Origin: an uncultured Bacilli bacterium
Lineage (GTDB): Bacteria; Bacillota_I; Bacilli_A; RFN20; CAG-631
Reading direction: 5' to 3'
Assembly: GCA_934215405.1 (NCBI GenBank)
Contig: CAKPZU010000047.1
Location: 1-15,083, forward strand
Length of the DNA stretch: 15,083 bases
Positions 1 to 7,254 of this stretch are shown here, piece after piece. Numbering within the stretch: position 1 is the stretch's first letter; each line of letters opens with the position of its first letter. The notes below the pieces were generated by a model. It made no database searches, had not been told where the DNA came from, and was given only the letters and a program-made list of their open reading frames with translations. Both the position numbers and the translations under genes were made by a program.

Positions 1-184
1 CAACAACACTATATATATCATCATAATGTGAATAAAAGGCTCCTCGACTAATTTCAGCTCTTTCACATAATTCACTTACAGATATTTTACTTAAAGATTG
101 TTTTTCAGATAGCATTTCTGCAAAAACTCTTTTTATTGTTTTTTGTGTTTTCTTAGATGCATTATTTAAATTTTTAGCCTTCAT
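1..184 (-). CDS. TetR/AcrR-family transcriptional regulator, N-terminal part (cut by window start)
   Basis: The first 61 codons on the minus strand encode a TetR-type DNA-binding domain. After a basic start (MKAKNLNNASKKTQ) come the usual helices and the helix-turn-helix core, ISVSELCERAEISRGAFYSHY (split here as residues 34-47 and 48-54), which closely matches TetR proteins. The ligand-binding C-terminal domain lies outside the window, so the inducer cannot be guessed. The ATG at 184 is preceded by a run of seven G residues, 9 nt upstream, which could pair with the anti-Shine-Dalgarno partly through G-U pairs; no other ribosome site is visible. The gene diverges from the ABC operon starting at 352, and palindromes in between fit autorepression plus control of that operon. 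The family call is firm; the regulatory target is inferred from layout. Confidence 0.9.
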   Translation of the reverse strand, partial: MKAKNLNNASKKTQKTIKRVFAEMLSEKQSLSKISVSELCERAEISRGAFYSHYDDIYSVV

Positions 185-193
185 TTTACTATT

Positions 194-200
194 CCCCCCC
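194..200 (-). promoter_or_regulatory. G7 tract acting as presumed ribosome binding site/5' end of the TetR mRNA
   Basis: Seven consecutive C on the plus strand (G7 on the coding strand) sit 9 nt before the TetR start codon. The putative -10 (TATAAT, minus strand 212-207) places the transcription start at about 200, at the edge of this tract. The mRNA could therefore begin with a G run and have a leader of only about 16 nt. The placement is seen in the sequence; the function is inferred. Confidence 0.45.
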
Positions 201-206
201 ACAATT

Positions 207-238
207 ATTATAACATTGTATAAATATGAACAATGTTA
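207..238. promoter_or_regulatory. Palindromic operator O1 with TetR-gene -10 box
   Basis: TAACATTGT (211-219) and ACAATGTTA (230-238) form a perfect 9-bp inverted repeat with a 10-nt spacer. It lies just upstream of, and touches, the minus-strand -10 TATAAT (212-207). A repressor bound here would block the regulator's own promoter. The half-site AACATTGT recurs at 282-289 and partly at 317-322, supporting a real recognition element. The link to the adjacent TetR protein is inferred from position. Confidence 0.65.
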
Positions 239-244
239 ATAAAA

Positions 245-273
245 TTGTTCTTTAATACAAGCAATAACATAAT
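245..273 (+). promoter_or_regulatory. Putative promoter of the ABC-exporter operon
   Basis: TTGTTC (245-250) and CATAAT (268-273), separated by 17 nt, make a plausible sigma-A promoter; the -10 matches 5 of 6 positions and the -35 matches 3 of 6. The start site would fall near 280, immediately before the second AACATTGT element, which fits repression by a protein bound over the start. TATAAT at 274-279 is an alternative -10. Confidence 0.45.
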
Positions 274-281
274 TATAATTC

Positions 282-327
282 AACATTGTAAAAATATCAA
301 TAGTGTAAAGAAATAAACATTGTTTAT
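282..327. promoter_or_regulatory. Operator copies O2 and O3 before the ABC operon
   Basis: AACATTGT at 282-289 repeats the left arm and part of the spacer of O1, but its right half (CAATAGTG) is degenerate. At 313-327 the perfect palindrome ATAAACA-T-TGTTTAT contains ACATTGT again. Together with O1 this gives three related sites within about 120 bp of the divergent promoter region, typical of repressor control. No binding has been shown. Confidence 0.5.
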
Positions 328-351
328 ATTATTGAAAAGGAGGTAATAAAA

Positions 352-1299
352 ATGTCAAAGGATAATTCATATGTAATTGAAGTTAATCATTTAACAAAGG
401 ATTATGGCTCAAATAGAGGTGTATTTGATGTTTCATTACATGTTAATAAAGGTGAGGTGTTTGGCTTTTTAGGGCCAAATGGTGCTGGAAAATCAACAAC
501 AATTAGACATTTAATGGGATTTTCACATCCTGATAAGGGCGAATGTAAAATATTTGGCTATGATACCTTTAATAAATATTATGAAATATTAAATCATGTT
601 GGCTATATTCCTGGTGAAATTGCTTTACCTACTGGCTTAACAGGCTGGCAATTTATCCATATGATGCAGGATATGCAAAAGTGTCATAATGATGAAATGT
701 TAAAATATATGCTTGATTTATTTAAGCTTGAGGATAATGTCTTATGTGGTGAAACTAAAAGAATGAGCTTAGGTGTTAAAAGAAAGCTAGCTATTGTTAC
801 AGCATTTATGTCAGACCCTGATGTTTTAATTTTAGATGAACCTACAAGTGGACTTGATCCAGTTATGCAAGAAAGATTTATTCAATTTATTTTAAATGAA
901 AAGAAAAGAGGAAAAACAATTTTGCTTTCAAGCCATATCTTTTCAGAAATTGATTCAACTTGTGATCGTATTGCAATAATTAAGGATGGAAAAATAGTTT
1001 CAGAATTCATAGCTAATGATTTAAAGCATGCTTCAAGAAAATACTATACAATTACATTTTTAAATGAAAATTCAAAGAATGAATTTATTGAAGAAGGCAA
1101 AAATATTAAATCATTTGAGCTTTTAAAAAATTTAAATAATGAAGTATTTATAGCAATTGAGGATAAGGATTTAAATACCTTAATTGATATTCTATCAAAA
1201 AAGGATGTTGTTTCATTTTCTAATAGAAAGGAATCGCTTGAGGACTACTTTATGAAGTTTTATAAAGAGGACAAAAACTTTGGAGGTGCTTTAAAATGA
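352..1299 (+). CDS. ABC transporter ATP-binding protein (first of a tandem pair)
   Basis: A 315-residue nucleotide-binding subunit of an ABC-2 type exporter. Walker A is GPNGAGKST (41-49), the signature is MSLGV (138-142, a variant of LSGGQ keeping Ser and the second Gly), Walker B is VLILDEP (157-163) followed by TSGLDP, and the switch His is H195. About 90 residues after the ATPase core form a C-terminal extension common in BcrA/CcmA-like exporter ATPases. YIPGE (about 86-90) stands at the Q-loop region. The start is set by AAAAGGAGGT upstream. The TGA stop overlaps the ATG of the next ATPase (ATGA), so the two are translationally coupled. It should energise the permease two genes downstream, probably as a heterodimer with its neighbour. 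The substrate is unknown. Confidence 0.93.
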   Translation: MSKDNSYVIEVNHLTKDYGSNRGVFDVSLHVNKGEVFGFLGPNGAGKSTTIRHLMGFSHPDKGECKIFGYDTFNKYYEILNHVGYIPGEIALPTGLTGWQFIHMMQDMQKCHNDEMLKYMLDLFKLEDNVLCGETKRMSLGVKRKLAIVTAFMSDPDVLILDEPTSGLDPVMQERFIQFILNEKKRGKTILLSSHIFSEIDSTCDRIAIIKDGKIVSEFIANDLKHASRKYYTITFLNENSKNEFIEEGKNIKSFELLKNLNNEVFIAIEDKDLNTLIDILSKKDVVSFSNRKESLEDYFMKFYKEDKNFGGALK

Positions 1300-2207
1300 A
1301 TGTAATTGAAATTAAAAATCTTACAAAGGATTATGGCGATAATAGAGGTATCTTTGATATTAACTTAGATATAAAACAAGGAGAAATGGTTGGCTTTGTT
1401 GGAACCAATGGTAGTGGAAAAACTACAACCATTCGTAATATTATGGGCTTTATTAAGCCAACTAGTGGTAGCGTTAAGGTTAATGGTTTAGACTCTTGGG
1501 CTAATAGTAGTGAAATAGTTAAAAGTATTGGTTATGTTCCTGGAGAAATTGCTTTTCCAGATTTAAAAACAGGTATTGATTTTTTAAAATGTCAGGCTGA
1601 CTTTTTAAAGATGGATAATATGGATTATGCTAATGAATTAATAGAAAGGCTACAGCTTGATCCTCGTGCTAATTTAAAAAGAATGAGTAAGGGTATGAAG
1701 CAAAAAACAGCCTTAGTAGCTGCTTTAATGAATAATGCTAGTATTATTATTCTTGATGAACCAACAACAGGCCTTGACCCTTTAATGCGTGCTACTTTCT
1801 TAGATATTATAAAAGAAGAGCACAAAAAAGGAAAAACAATCTTTATGAGTAGCCATAGCTTTGAAGAAATTGAATCAACATGTGACAGAGTTGTTTTAAT
1901 TAGTGATGGTCATATAGTTGATGTATGTAATATGAATGATATTACAAATCGACCTGTTAAGGATTTTAAAATTGAATTTAATAGTAAAGAAGATTATCAA
2001 AAATTTTTAAAAGAGGATTTAAAGTTTACAAGATTACAAGATGAATATAATCAAGCAACTATTCAAATAGATAGTAATAAAACAGCTTCCTTATTAAAGA
2101 TTTTAAAGAATTATGATGTTAAATTTATTTTTGAAATTCCATATACATTGGAAAAGCATTTTAAAAATATTTTATTAGAGAAAGAGGGTAATTTTAATGT
2201 TCAGTAA
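1296..2207 (+). CDS. ABC transporter ATP-binding protein (second of a tandem pair)
   Basis: A 303-residue ATPase clearly paralogous to the preceding one: both begin IE(V/I)xxLTKDYGxNRG(V/I)FD and share the YxPGEIA motif, pointing to a tandem duplication. Walker A is GTNGSGKT (36-43), the signature MSKGM (130-134), Walker B IIILDEP (about 150-156) with TTGLDP, and the switch His is H187. All residues needed for ATP hydrolysis appear present, so this is not an obviously dead copy. It overlaps the upstream gene by 4 bp and the permease gene by 11 bp, consistent with one mRNA and a fixed complex at the cytoplasmic face of the membrane. The substrate is unknown. Confidence 0.93.
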   Translation: MNVIEIKNLTKDYGDNRGIFDINLDIKQGEMVGFVGTNGSGKTTTIRNIMGFIKPTSGSVKVNGLDSWANSSEIVKSIGYVPGEIAFPDLKTGIDFLKCQADFLKMDNMDYANELIERLQLDPRANLKRMSKGMKQKTALVAALMNNASIIILDEPTTGLDPLMRATFLDIIKEEHKKGKTIFMSSHSFEEIESTCDRVVLISDGHIVDVCNMNDITNRPVKDFKIEFNSKEDYQKFLKEDLKFTRLQDEYNQATIQIDSNKTASLLKILKNYDVKFIFEIPYTLEKHFKNILLEKEGNFNVQ

Positions 2208-4014
2208 AGCTTTATTTAAGCAATCATGCAAAGCAAATGGTACGATGTGGAGCATTATTACGGCAGCAGTTTGCTTTATGCTAGCATGCGTTATGTTAAT
2301 TTCAGGAAATGGAAATATTGGTGCAGTAAAGGATTCTATTCAAGATACAATTATTGAAAAGGAAATCAATTCACAGCTTGAAAAAAGAGCAATTAATTAT
2401 TATGTAAATACAAAAGATGGCTTAGAAAAATTAGATGAATTCTTTGTTAAAAATGCCACAGAGACATTATCATATACTGTATGGTATTCATCTATGCCAC
2501 TTGAAAGTAATTTTGAAAACAAAGAGCAATATAATTTAGCTTTAAAAGCATGGAATGATGCTAAACCAAATGGTAGTACTTCATCATTAAAGCAATATGA
2601 AGAAAGCGTTAATAAATGGCAAAATGAAATGCCTTCATCTAGAGATTATAATTCAACAAAAGAATATATGCTAGCTTTAAGTAAATGGAAGGAAAATACT
2701 CCTGTAAGTCAAGAAAATGCTGTAAAAACAGCTTATACTAATGCCATTTTAAATGATTTAACTAATTATATTTATGATAGAGCCTTAAGCATTGATGAAA
2801 GCTATACAAAGGATTCAATTGAAGCTCAAGAAATGCTAGGAACAGTTATGTTTAGTGTTAACCCAACAAATCTATTTGATAATATTTATACTAAGCATAA
2901 TGAAGTAATTGTTAGTGATTATGATATTTTATCATTAGTTAGCCATATTGCTAGTAGTGATATAAATACTTATTTAAAAAGTGAAGAAAGAATTGAATAT
3001 ATAAATGATAGAGCCTCATATACTTCAGCTATTTTCTTAGCTAATAATATGACTGATGAAAGTAATGTTACTAAATTACTTGAGCAATTAAAATCATTTG
3101 GTGTTGATAAAGAAAAATATGATACATTTAATTACACCTATGATTCTATTAAGCATATGGCTAAAACGGCAACTATTACATATTGTGGTAGGGTTGAATA
3201 TGAATTATCTTTATTAAAGAAGAATTATGAAGATGGAAAATTTGAAAATGAAGAAAAATATCAAGAAGCTATTATAAATAAGCAAGAAGAAATTAAAAAT
3301 GAAATTTCAAGTAGCTTACTTGCATCTTTACCTAAGGGTGTATCTGATGCTTTAGAGGAAGTTGGAAAAGCTGATTTATATACATTAATTGTTGGCTCAA
3401 TATTCTATAAGCTTGCTGGATTATTATTACCTATTATTTATATGATAATGGCTTCAAACAACTTAATTTCTAACCAAGTTGATAGTGGTTCAATGGCTTA
3501 TGTATTATCAACATCAACAAAAAGAAAAACAGTTGTATTCACACAAGCTGTTTATCTAATTGGTTCATTATTATTAATGTTTACTTTAACTTCAATTACT
3601 GGCTGTGTTTGTTTAGCAATTGTTAAAGAAGATGTTCCACTTACATATGGTAAGCTATTATTATTAAATGTTGGGGCATTCTTAGTATTATTTGCTTTAT
3701 CAGGCTTATGCTTCTTTACATCTTGTTTCTTTGATAGATCAAAACGTTCAATGGCAATTGGTGGAGGATTAAGTATCTTTGCATTAGTTGCTGCAATGCT
3801 TGGCTTATTTGGAAGTAAAGTTATTCCTTCAGTTGTACGTCTTGATGCTTTAAATAACTTCAACTATGTAACTATTATTTCATTATTTGATGTTATTTCA
3901 ATAATGAATAATACATCAGCATTTATCTATAAGTTTTTAATTTTATTAGCTTTAGGCTTAACAGGATATGTTTTTGGATTAGTTAAGTTTACTAAAAAGG
4001 ATTTACCATTATAG
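2197..4014 (+). CDS. ABC-2 type exporter permease with large outer domain
   Basis: A 605-residue membrane subunit. One hydrophobic helix near the N-terminus (about 17-37) is followed by some 350 mostly hydrophilic residues, then about five helices (roughly 396-418, 448-470, 480-505, 518-540, 575-597). This fits an ABC-2 permease with a long extracytoplasmic domain between helices 1 and 2. QVDSGSMAYVLST after helix 2 resembles the cytoplasmic loop common in such permeases. Within the outer domain, residues 109-170 contain three copies of Y-x6-W-x4-P (Y112/W119/P124, Y134/W141/P146, Y157/W164/P169) spaced 22-23 residues apart. It starts inside the second ATPase gene (SD AGAGGG). The export substrate is not evident; the repeats may bind an envelope or substrate component. 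Confidence 0.88.
   Translation: MFSKALFKQSCKANGTMWSIITAAVCFMLACVMLISGNGNIGAVKDSIQDTIIEKEINSQLEKRAINYYVNTKDGLEKLDEFFVKNATETLSYTVWYSSMPLESNFENKEQYNLALKAWNDAKPNGSTSSLKQYEESVNKWQNEMPSSRDYNSTKEYMLALSKWKENTPVSQENAVKTAYTNAILNDLTNYIYDRALSIDESYTKDSIEAQEMLGTVMFSVNPTNLFDNIYTKHNEVIVSDYDILSLVSHIASSDINTYLKSEERIEYINDRASYTSAIFLANNMTDESNVTKLLEQLKSFGVDKEKYDTFNYTYDSIKHMAKTATITYCGRVEYELSLLKKNYEDGKFENEEKYQEAIINKQEEIKNEISSSLLASLPKGVSDALEEVGKADLYTLIVGSIFYKLAGLLLPIIYMIMASNNLISNQVDSGSMAYVLSTSTKRKTVVFTQAVYLIGSLLLMFTLTSITGCVCLAIVKEDVPLTYGKLLLLNVGAFLVLFALSGLCFFTSCFFDRSKRSMAIGGGLSIFALVAAMLGLFGSKVIPSVVRLDALNNFNYVTIISLFDVISIMNNTSAFIYKFLILLALGLTGYVFGLVKFTKKDLPL
2521..2706 (+). repeat. Three 22-23-residue repeats (Y-x6-W-x4-P) encoded in the permease outer domain
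   Basis: Aligned units are QYNLALKAWNDAKP, QYEESVNKWQNEMP and EYMLALSKWKENTP. Y, W and P keep identical relative spacing in all three, while the DNA has diverged, so these are old protein-level repeats rather than a recent DNA tandem array. Confidence 0.75.
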
Positions 4015-4030
4015 AAAGAAGGCAATCATT

Positions 4031-4486
4031 ATGCTTGAATTCAAACAATTATTTAAAGAATATGAAGACCTTAGTGTTTTACAAAGAAGTAGTATTTTAA
4101 CATATAAATCTGTTGATATTTTAGCTAAGCTAAAAAAACTAGATATTGAAGGAATTGATCCAGTTAATACGCTAGCAAGCTTTATAATTGGAGCAGTTGT
4201 TGCCGATAATCGAGTAAATGAACAAGAATATTTACTTATTTATCCATCCCTTGTAAAAACATTTGGTGATAACTTTGATTTTGATAGCATTAAGGAATCA
4301 TTTAAAAAAGATTACAAAGGAAATAGTATGATAAAAAAGTATAGTAAGGAATTAATTGAAATATTAAGTGATGTAGATGAAAGCTTACAGCTTGATATTA
4401 TTATACTATGCTTATGTGTTGTTTCACTTGATGGAAAAATATCTTTAAAGGAAAGACGTTATATAAAGAGGCTTTGTAAAATCTAA
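4031..4486 (+). CDS. TerB-like domain protein
   Basis: A 151-residue soluble, helical protein. The stretch from about 48 to the end (ASFIIGAVVADNRVNEQE ... VVSLDGKISLKERRYI) has the two pseudo-repeated halves of TerB/DUF533-type folds. Each carries an acidic turn followed by Glu: ADNRVNEQE and LDGKISLKE, the latter like the DGxISxxE signature of TerB proteins. There is no signal peptide or membrane helix. The gene follows the permease by 16 bp with SD AAGAAGG, so it is the last gene of the operon and ends at the terminator at 4490-4534. TerB domains are linked to membrane-associated stress systems; an accessory role with this exporter is inferred. Family confidence is moderate because only the fold-level motif is visible. 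Confidence 0.72.
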   Translation: MLEFKQLFKEYEDLSVLQRSSILTYKSVDILAKLKKLDIEGIDPVNTLASFIIGAVVADNRVNEQEYLLIYPSLVKTFGDNFDFDSIKESFKKDYKGNSMIKKYSKELIEILSDVDESLQLDIIILCLCVVSLDGKISLKERRYIKRLCKI

Positions 4487-4489
4487 TAA

Positions 4490-4534
4490 AAAAGACTGTA
4501 TTGAAGCAAAATTATTGTCTCTTTACAGTCTTTT
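4490..4534. terminator. Bidirectional rho-independent terminator
   Basis: AAAAGACTGTA (4490-4500) pairs perfectly with TACAGTCTTTT (4524-4534) across a 23-nt loop, with A runs on one side and T runs on the other. It lies between the convergent TerB-like gene and the lipoprotein gene and can serve both strands. Confidence 0.8.
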
Positions 4535-4545
4535 ACTTTTTAAGC

Positions 4546-4991
4546 TTAATATTCATTTTCAACAATTTTTATAAAATTATTCAAATTACTTTCTTCAAAT
4601 TCAAGAAGAAGATATAAATTATTAATGCCAACATATTTATTTTCAAGATATGGAACAGCTATAAGACTAGTTGAATTATTGATGAATAAAAAAGCACCAA
4701 ATTCAATATTTTCCATTCGTTAATTTTCGATGAGTCAAATTGTGTTTTTAAGGTATCAACGTATTTAATATTAGCAATTAGATTTGTAAAAGGTTCATAA
4801 ATAGTATTTATAGCTTCGTCATTTATTTCTTTTTCTTTTCCATTAACAATAGCTACTAATTGCTCTGGCTTTTCTAAAAAAGTATCAGTTTTTAAGATGT
4901 TTTTATTAGAAACATTGTGATTGGAAAAACATCCACATAGTAATAATAAACATACAAATGCTGTAAAGGATGTAAGAAAAGGCTTTTTCAT
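4546..4991 (-). pseudogene. Lipoprotein gene, interrupted by a one-base frameshift
   Basis: It starts at 4991 with SD GAGGTG and encodes a lipoprotein signal: KK, a hydrophobic core, and lipobox LCGC with Cys21 as the lipidated residue. The reading frame as written ends at 4659 (110 codons), with an implausible tail after NEWK. Adding one A to the A4 run at 4712-4709 (minus strand) restores a natural continuation (W-K-N-I-E-F-G-A-F-L-F...) that runs to a TAA at 4546-4548, giving about 148 residues. The restored C-terminus is sequence-like (AVPYLENKYVGINNLYLLLEFEE). It follows the exporter gene by 26 bp and so probably shares its mRNA; its product would sit on the outer membrane face. No family is recognised. 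Either a real mutation or a sequencing error in a homopolymer. Confidence 0.75.
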
Positions 4992-5017
4992 AGTGTGTCA
5001 CCTCATAACATAAAAAA

Positions 5018-6814
5018 TTATTTTCCATTATAAAACTTAGCTTGTTTATCAAACATTTCTGTATACTTGCCATTATTTTTGTATAATGAATTATGAGTTC
5101 CATACTCTATAATGCTACCTTTATTAAAAACTGCAACTTTGTCTGCTAATTGAACTGCTGATAATCTATGAGTTATAATAACTGCTGCTTTATTTTTAAT
5201 CATATTATTAAATTGCAAATATATTTCATATTCTGCATCAGGATCTAATGATGCAGTAGGTTCGTCAAGAATATAAATAGATCTTTCATGATATAGTGCT
5301 CTAGCAATAGCCATACGTTGCTCTTCACCACCAGATGGATTTACTCCTTCTTCATCGATCCATTTTCCTACCTGTGTATCATATTTTTTTGGTAGTTTTT
5401 CAATCATTGTTGACAAGCCACTTTTTATAAATGCGTCTTCTACTTTTTTTAAATTAACATTATCATCTAATGTAACATTTTTCAAAATTGTCATATTATA
5501 ACTTGCAAAGTCTTGAAAAACTGGTGAAAATAGTGCTTGATATTTATTGTAGTTAAATTCATTAATATTAACACCATCTAAAAGTATTTCACCTTCAGTT
5601 GGAAAATATAAACGTGTTAATAATTTGATAAATGTAGATTTACCTGCTCCATTTGGACCAACAATACATAATTTTTCATTTGCTTTAAATTTTATGTTTA
5701 TGTTTTTTAATGAGTATATTTCACTGCCAGGATATTTAAAAGAAACATTTTTAAATTCGATGATAGATTCATTACTATATTTTGGCGTTTTATTACCGAT
5801 TTCATATTGCTTGCATGGAATATTTAAGTATTCTTTTAATTCACTAATACTTAAACTATAGTTTGTCAATGTTAAATAAGAGTTAAATAAATTGCTTAAA
5901 TAGCCATAAAATTGGCTTGTTGCTGTTAAATAAATGGTCATAGTTCCAACAGCAATATTTCCATTTAATACTAGGTAAATTAAGAATGAATATATCAATG
6001 ATTGCTGTATAAAATTAGTAAATGAATTAAATAAAATAGGTTTGCTTTGCTCTTTAGAAAACTTTTCTTCTAAAGTATTGGATTCTTGCTTGCTTTTATA
6101 ATAAATATTCGTTAAAAAATCACTTGAATTGAAAAGTCTTGTTTCTTTAGAATATGAAAAATCTTCAAGCATATATACATATGCTCCTTGATATCTATCA
6201 AATTTACTTAATTGTAGACTTAAATTATGCTTCTTCTTATTAGAATTTTTCTTATATAATGAATTAATAAATATTATTAAGACTATTAAAATAATAATTA
6301 AAGCATTTAAAGAAGCGACAATTGTTGATATTGCGATTAAAGATAACAAAGCCATGAACAAAATATTTACTTGATTTATTATATTTAATGAATCGCTTAA
6401 TGTTTTTTGAGCTCTATCTTTTTTTACTTGAATATCAGGCTTTTCTATAGTTTCATAATCCATTTTTGCAAAGAACTTATAAAAATTTATTTCCAAGTTT
6501 AAATTTATCATTAAATTCAAATGATACAACGTTCTATTAATTAGAAAATTATATATTTGATTTATAAGTGGCGTTGTTACTAAAATGGTAACATAAATAA
6601 TTATTTTATTTATGTTTTTTGTTGAAATTAATTCATTAATAATCATTCCAGGGAAAATAACAATTATAAGTGGAAATAATGAATTAATAAAAGAGTTTAG
6701 CATATTTAAAATAATAAATTTTTTACCACCATTTGTATTTTTTATTAGTGAAAAGATGTATATTGTATTCGCTATGGTGTCTTTAATGCTTTGATTCTTT
6801 TTTTTCTTTTTCAT
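5018..6814 (-). CDS. ABC exporter, fused membrane and ATPase domains
   Basis: A 598-residue half-transporter with a type I exporter membrane domain (about residues 30-320, six helices) and a C-terminal ATPase. Walker A is GPNGAGKST (386-394), the Q-loop Gln is Q434, the signature NPSGGEEQ (492-499), Walker B IYILDEP (513-519), and the switch His H549. It works as a homodimer or with a partner exporting a drug, lipid or peptide. There is no N-terminal C39 peptidase domain, so it is not a leader-cleaving bacteriocin transporter. The next gene downstream encodes a lipoprotein, a pairing common in peptide export and self-protection. The start codon has no clear SD close to it; AAAGGAAA lies about 40 nt upstream beyond an inverted repeat, and an in-frame stop blocks a longer start. 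The substrate is unknown. Confidence 0.9.
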   Translation of the reverse strand: MKKKKKNQSIKDTIANTIYIFSLIKNTNGGKKFIILNMLNSFINSLFPLIIVIFPGMIINELISTKNINKIIIYVTILVTTPLINQIYNFLINRTLYHLNLMINLNLEINFYKFFAKMDYETIEKPDIQVKKDRAQKTLSDSLNIINQVNILFMALLSLIAISTIVASLNALIIILIVLIIFINSLYKKNSNKKKHNLSLQLSKFDRYQGAYVYMLEDFSYSKETRLFNSSDFLTNIYYKSKQESNTLEEKFSKEQSKPILFNSFTNFIQQSLIYSFLIYLVLNGNIAVGTMTIYLTATSQFYGYLSNLFNSYLTLTNYSLSISELKEYLNIPCKQYEIGNKTPKYSNESIIEFKNVSFKYPGSEIYSLKNINIKFKANEKLCIVGPNGAGKSTFIKLLTRLYFPTEGEILLDGVNINEFNYNKYQALFSPVFQDFASYNMTILKNVTLDDNVNLKKVEDAFIKSGLSTMIEKLPKKYDTQVGKWIDEEGVNPSGGEEQRMAIARALYHERSIYILDEPTASLDPDAEYEIYLQFNNMIKNKAAVIITHRLSAVQLADKVAVFNKGSIIEYGTHNSLYKNNGKYTEMFDKQAKFYNGK

Positions 6815-6839
6815 ATTTAATCTATTGTAATATATCTAA

Positions 6840-6860
6840 GAAATTTGATATATAAATTTC
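6840..6860. promoter_or_regulatory. Inverted repeat in the exporter gene leader
   Basis: GAAATTT (6840-6846) and AAATTTC (6854-6860) form a 7-bp inverted repeat with a 7-nt spacer, 26 bp upstream of the exporter start codon at 6814. It separates the only SD-like sequence from the ATG, so it may be an operator or an mRNA hairpin that affects translation. The function is inferred. Confidence 0.35.
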
Positions 6861-6884
6861 CTTTCTTAAAAGTATAATATAATT

Positions 6885-6995
6885 CTACTTCATAAATAGT
6901 TTGTAATGATGATTATAATATAAGTTATTAATATTTATATAATTTTCTTGTAAAATCGAATAGGGCATTTCTCTTACTATTTGTTTTCCATACAT
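6885..6995 (-). CDS. Possible small ORF (36 residues) upstream of the exporter gene
   Basis: A 36-codon ORF begins with MYGKQIVREMPYSILQENY and ends in a Tyr/His/Asn-rich tail. It lies 70 bp upstream of the exporter start on the same strand. AAAGG is found upstream but about 15 nt from the ATG, farther than usual. It contains no Cys, no double-Gly leader site and no recognisable family. In DNA this AT-rich, ORFs of this size arise by chance, so it is offered only because a short peptide gene next to an exporter/lipoprotein pair would make sense as the exported cargo. Confidence 0.22.
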   Translation of the reverse strand: MYGKQIVREMPYSILQENYININNLYYNHHYKLFMK

Positions 6996-7199
6996 ATAGT
7001 TAGTTTTTTTCCTTTACATGTAAACCAATTTTTTTCTTAACACAATAAAAGACTTGAATGTAACAATTAATTCAATAAATAATAATCTTCCTCTGACTTG
7101 ATAATAACAAATTAATTTTACTTTTGCAACAAATTTATATGAATTATTGTTGACATAGTGTTTTTAATAATTTTCTTGTTCGAATAACCTTTAAAAATT
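6996..7199. other. AT-rich intergenic stretch, no gene recognised
   Basis: Between the exporter leader and the accessory block I see no convincing coding frame or structured RNA. It contains a perfect 12-bp palindrome TTTACATGTAAA (7013-7024) and an isolated consensus -35 hexamer TTGACA (7150-7155) without a properly spaced -10. The flanks of an inserted cassette could lie here, but no attachment site or terminal repeat was found. Confidence 0.5.
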
Positions 7200-7228
7200 T
7201 TGTGAATTCGATAAAGTTCCGATAGAAT
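7200..7228 (+). promoter_or_regulatory. Putative promoter of the HTH-AlbA block
   Basis: TTGTGA (7200-7205), 17 nt, TAGAAT (7223-7228) is a good sigma-A type promoter, placing the start near 7235. GGTGAT follows as the ribosome site for the ATG at 7255. Confidence 0.55.
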
Positions 7229-7254
7229 AATATAATAATAGTGGTGATATAAAT

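Noticed and set aside
3552..3863. Minus-strand open frame of 103 codons
   Set aside because: It lies wholly within the membrane helices of the permease gene and its product resembles no protein; a shadow frame.
7150..7155. Consensus -35 TTGACA
   Set aside because: No -10 at 16-18 nt; the TTGTGA/TAGAAT pair downstream is a better promoter.
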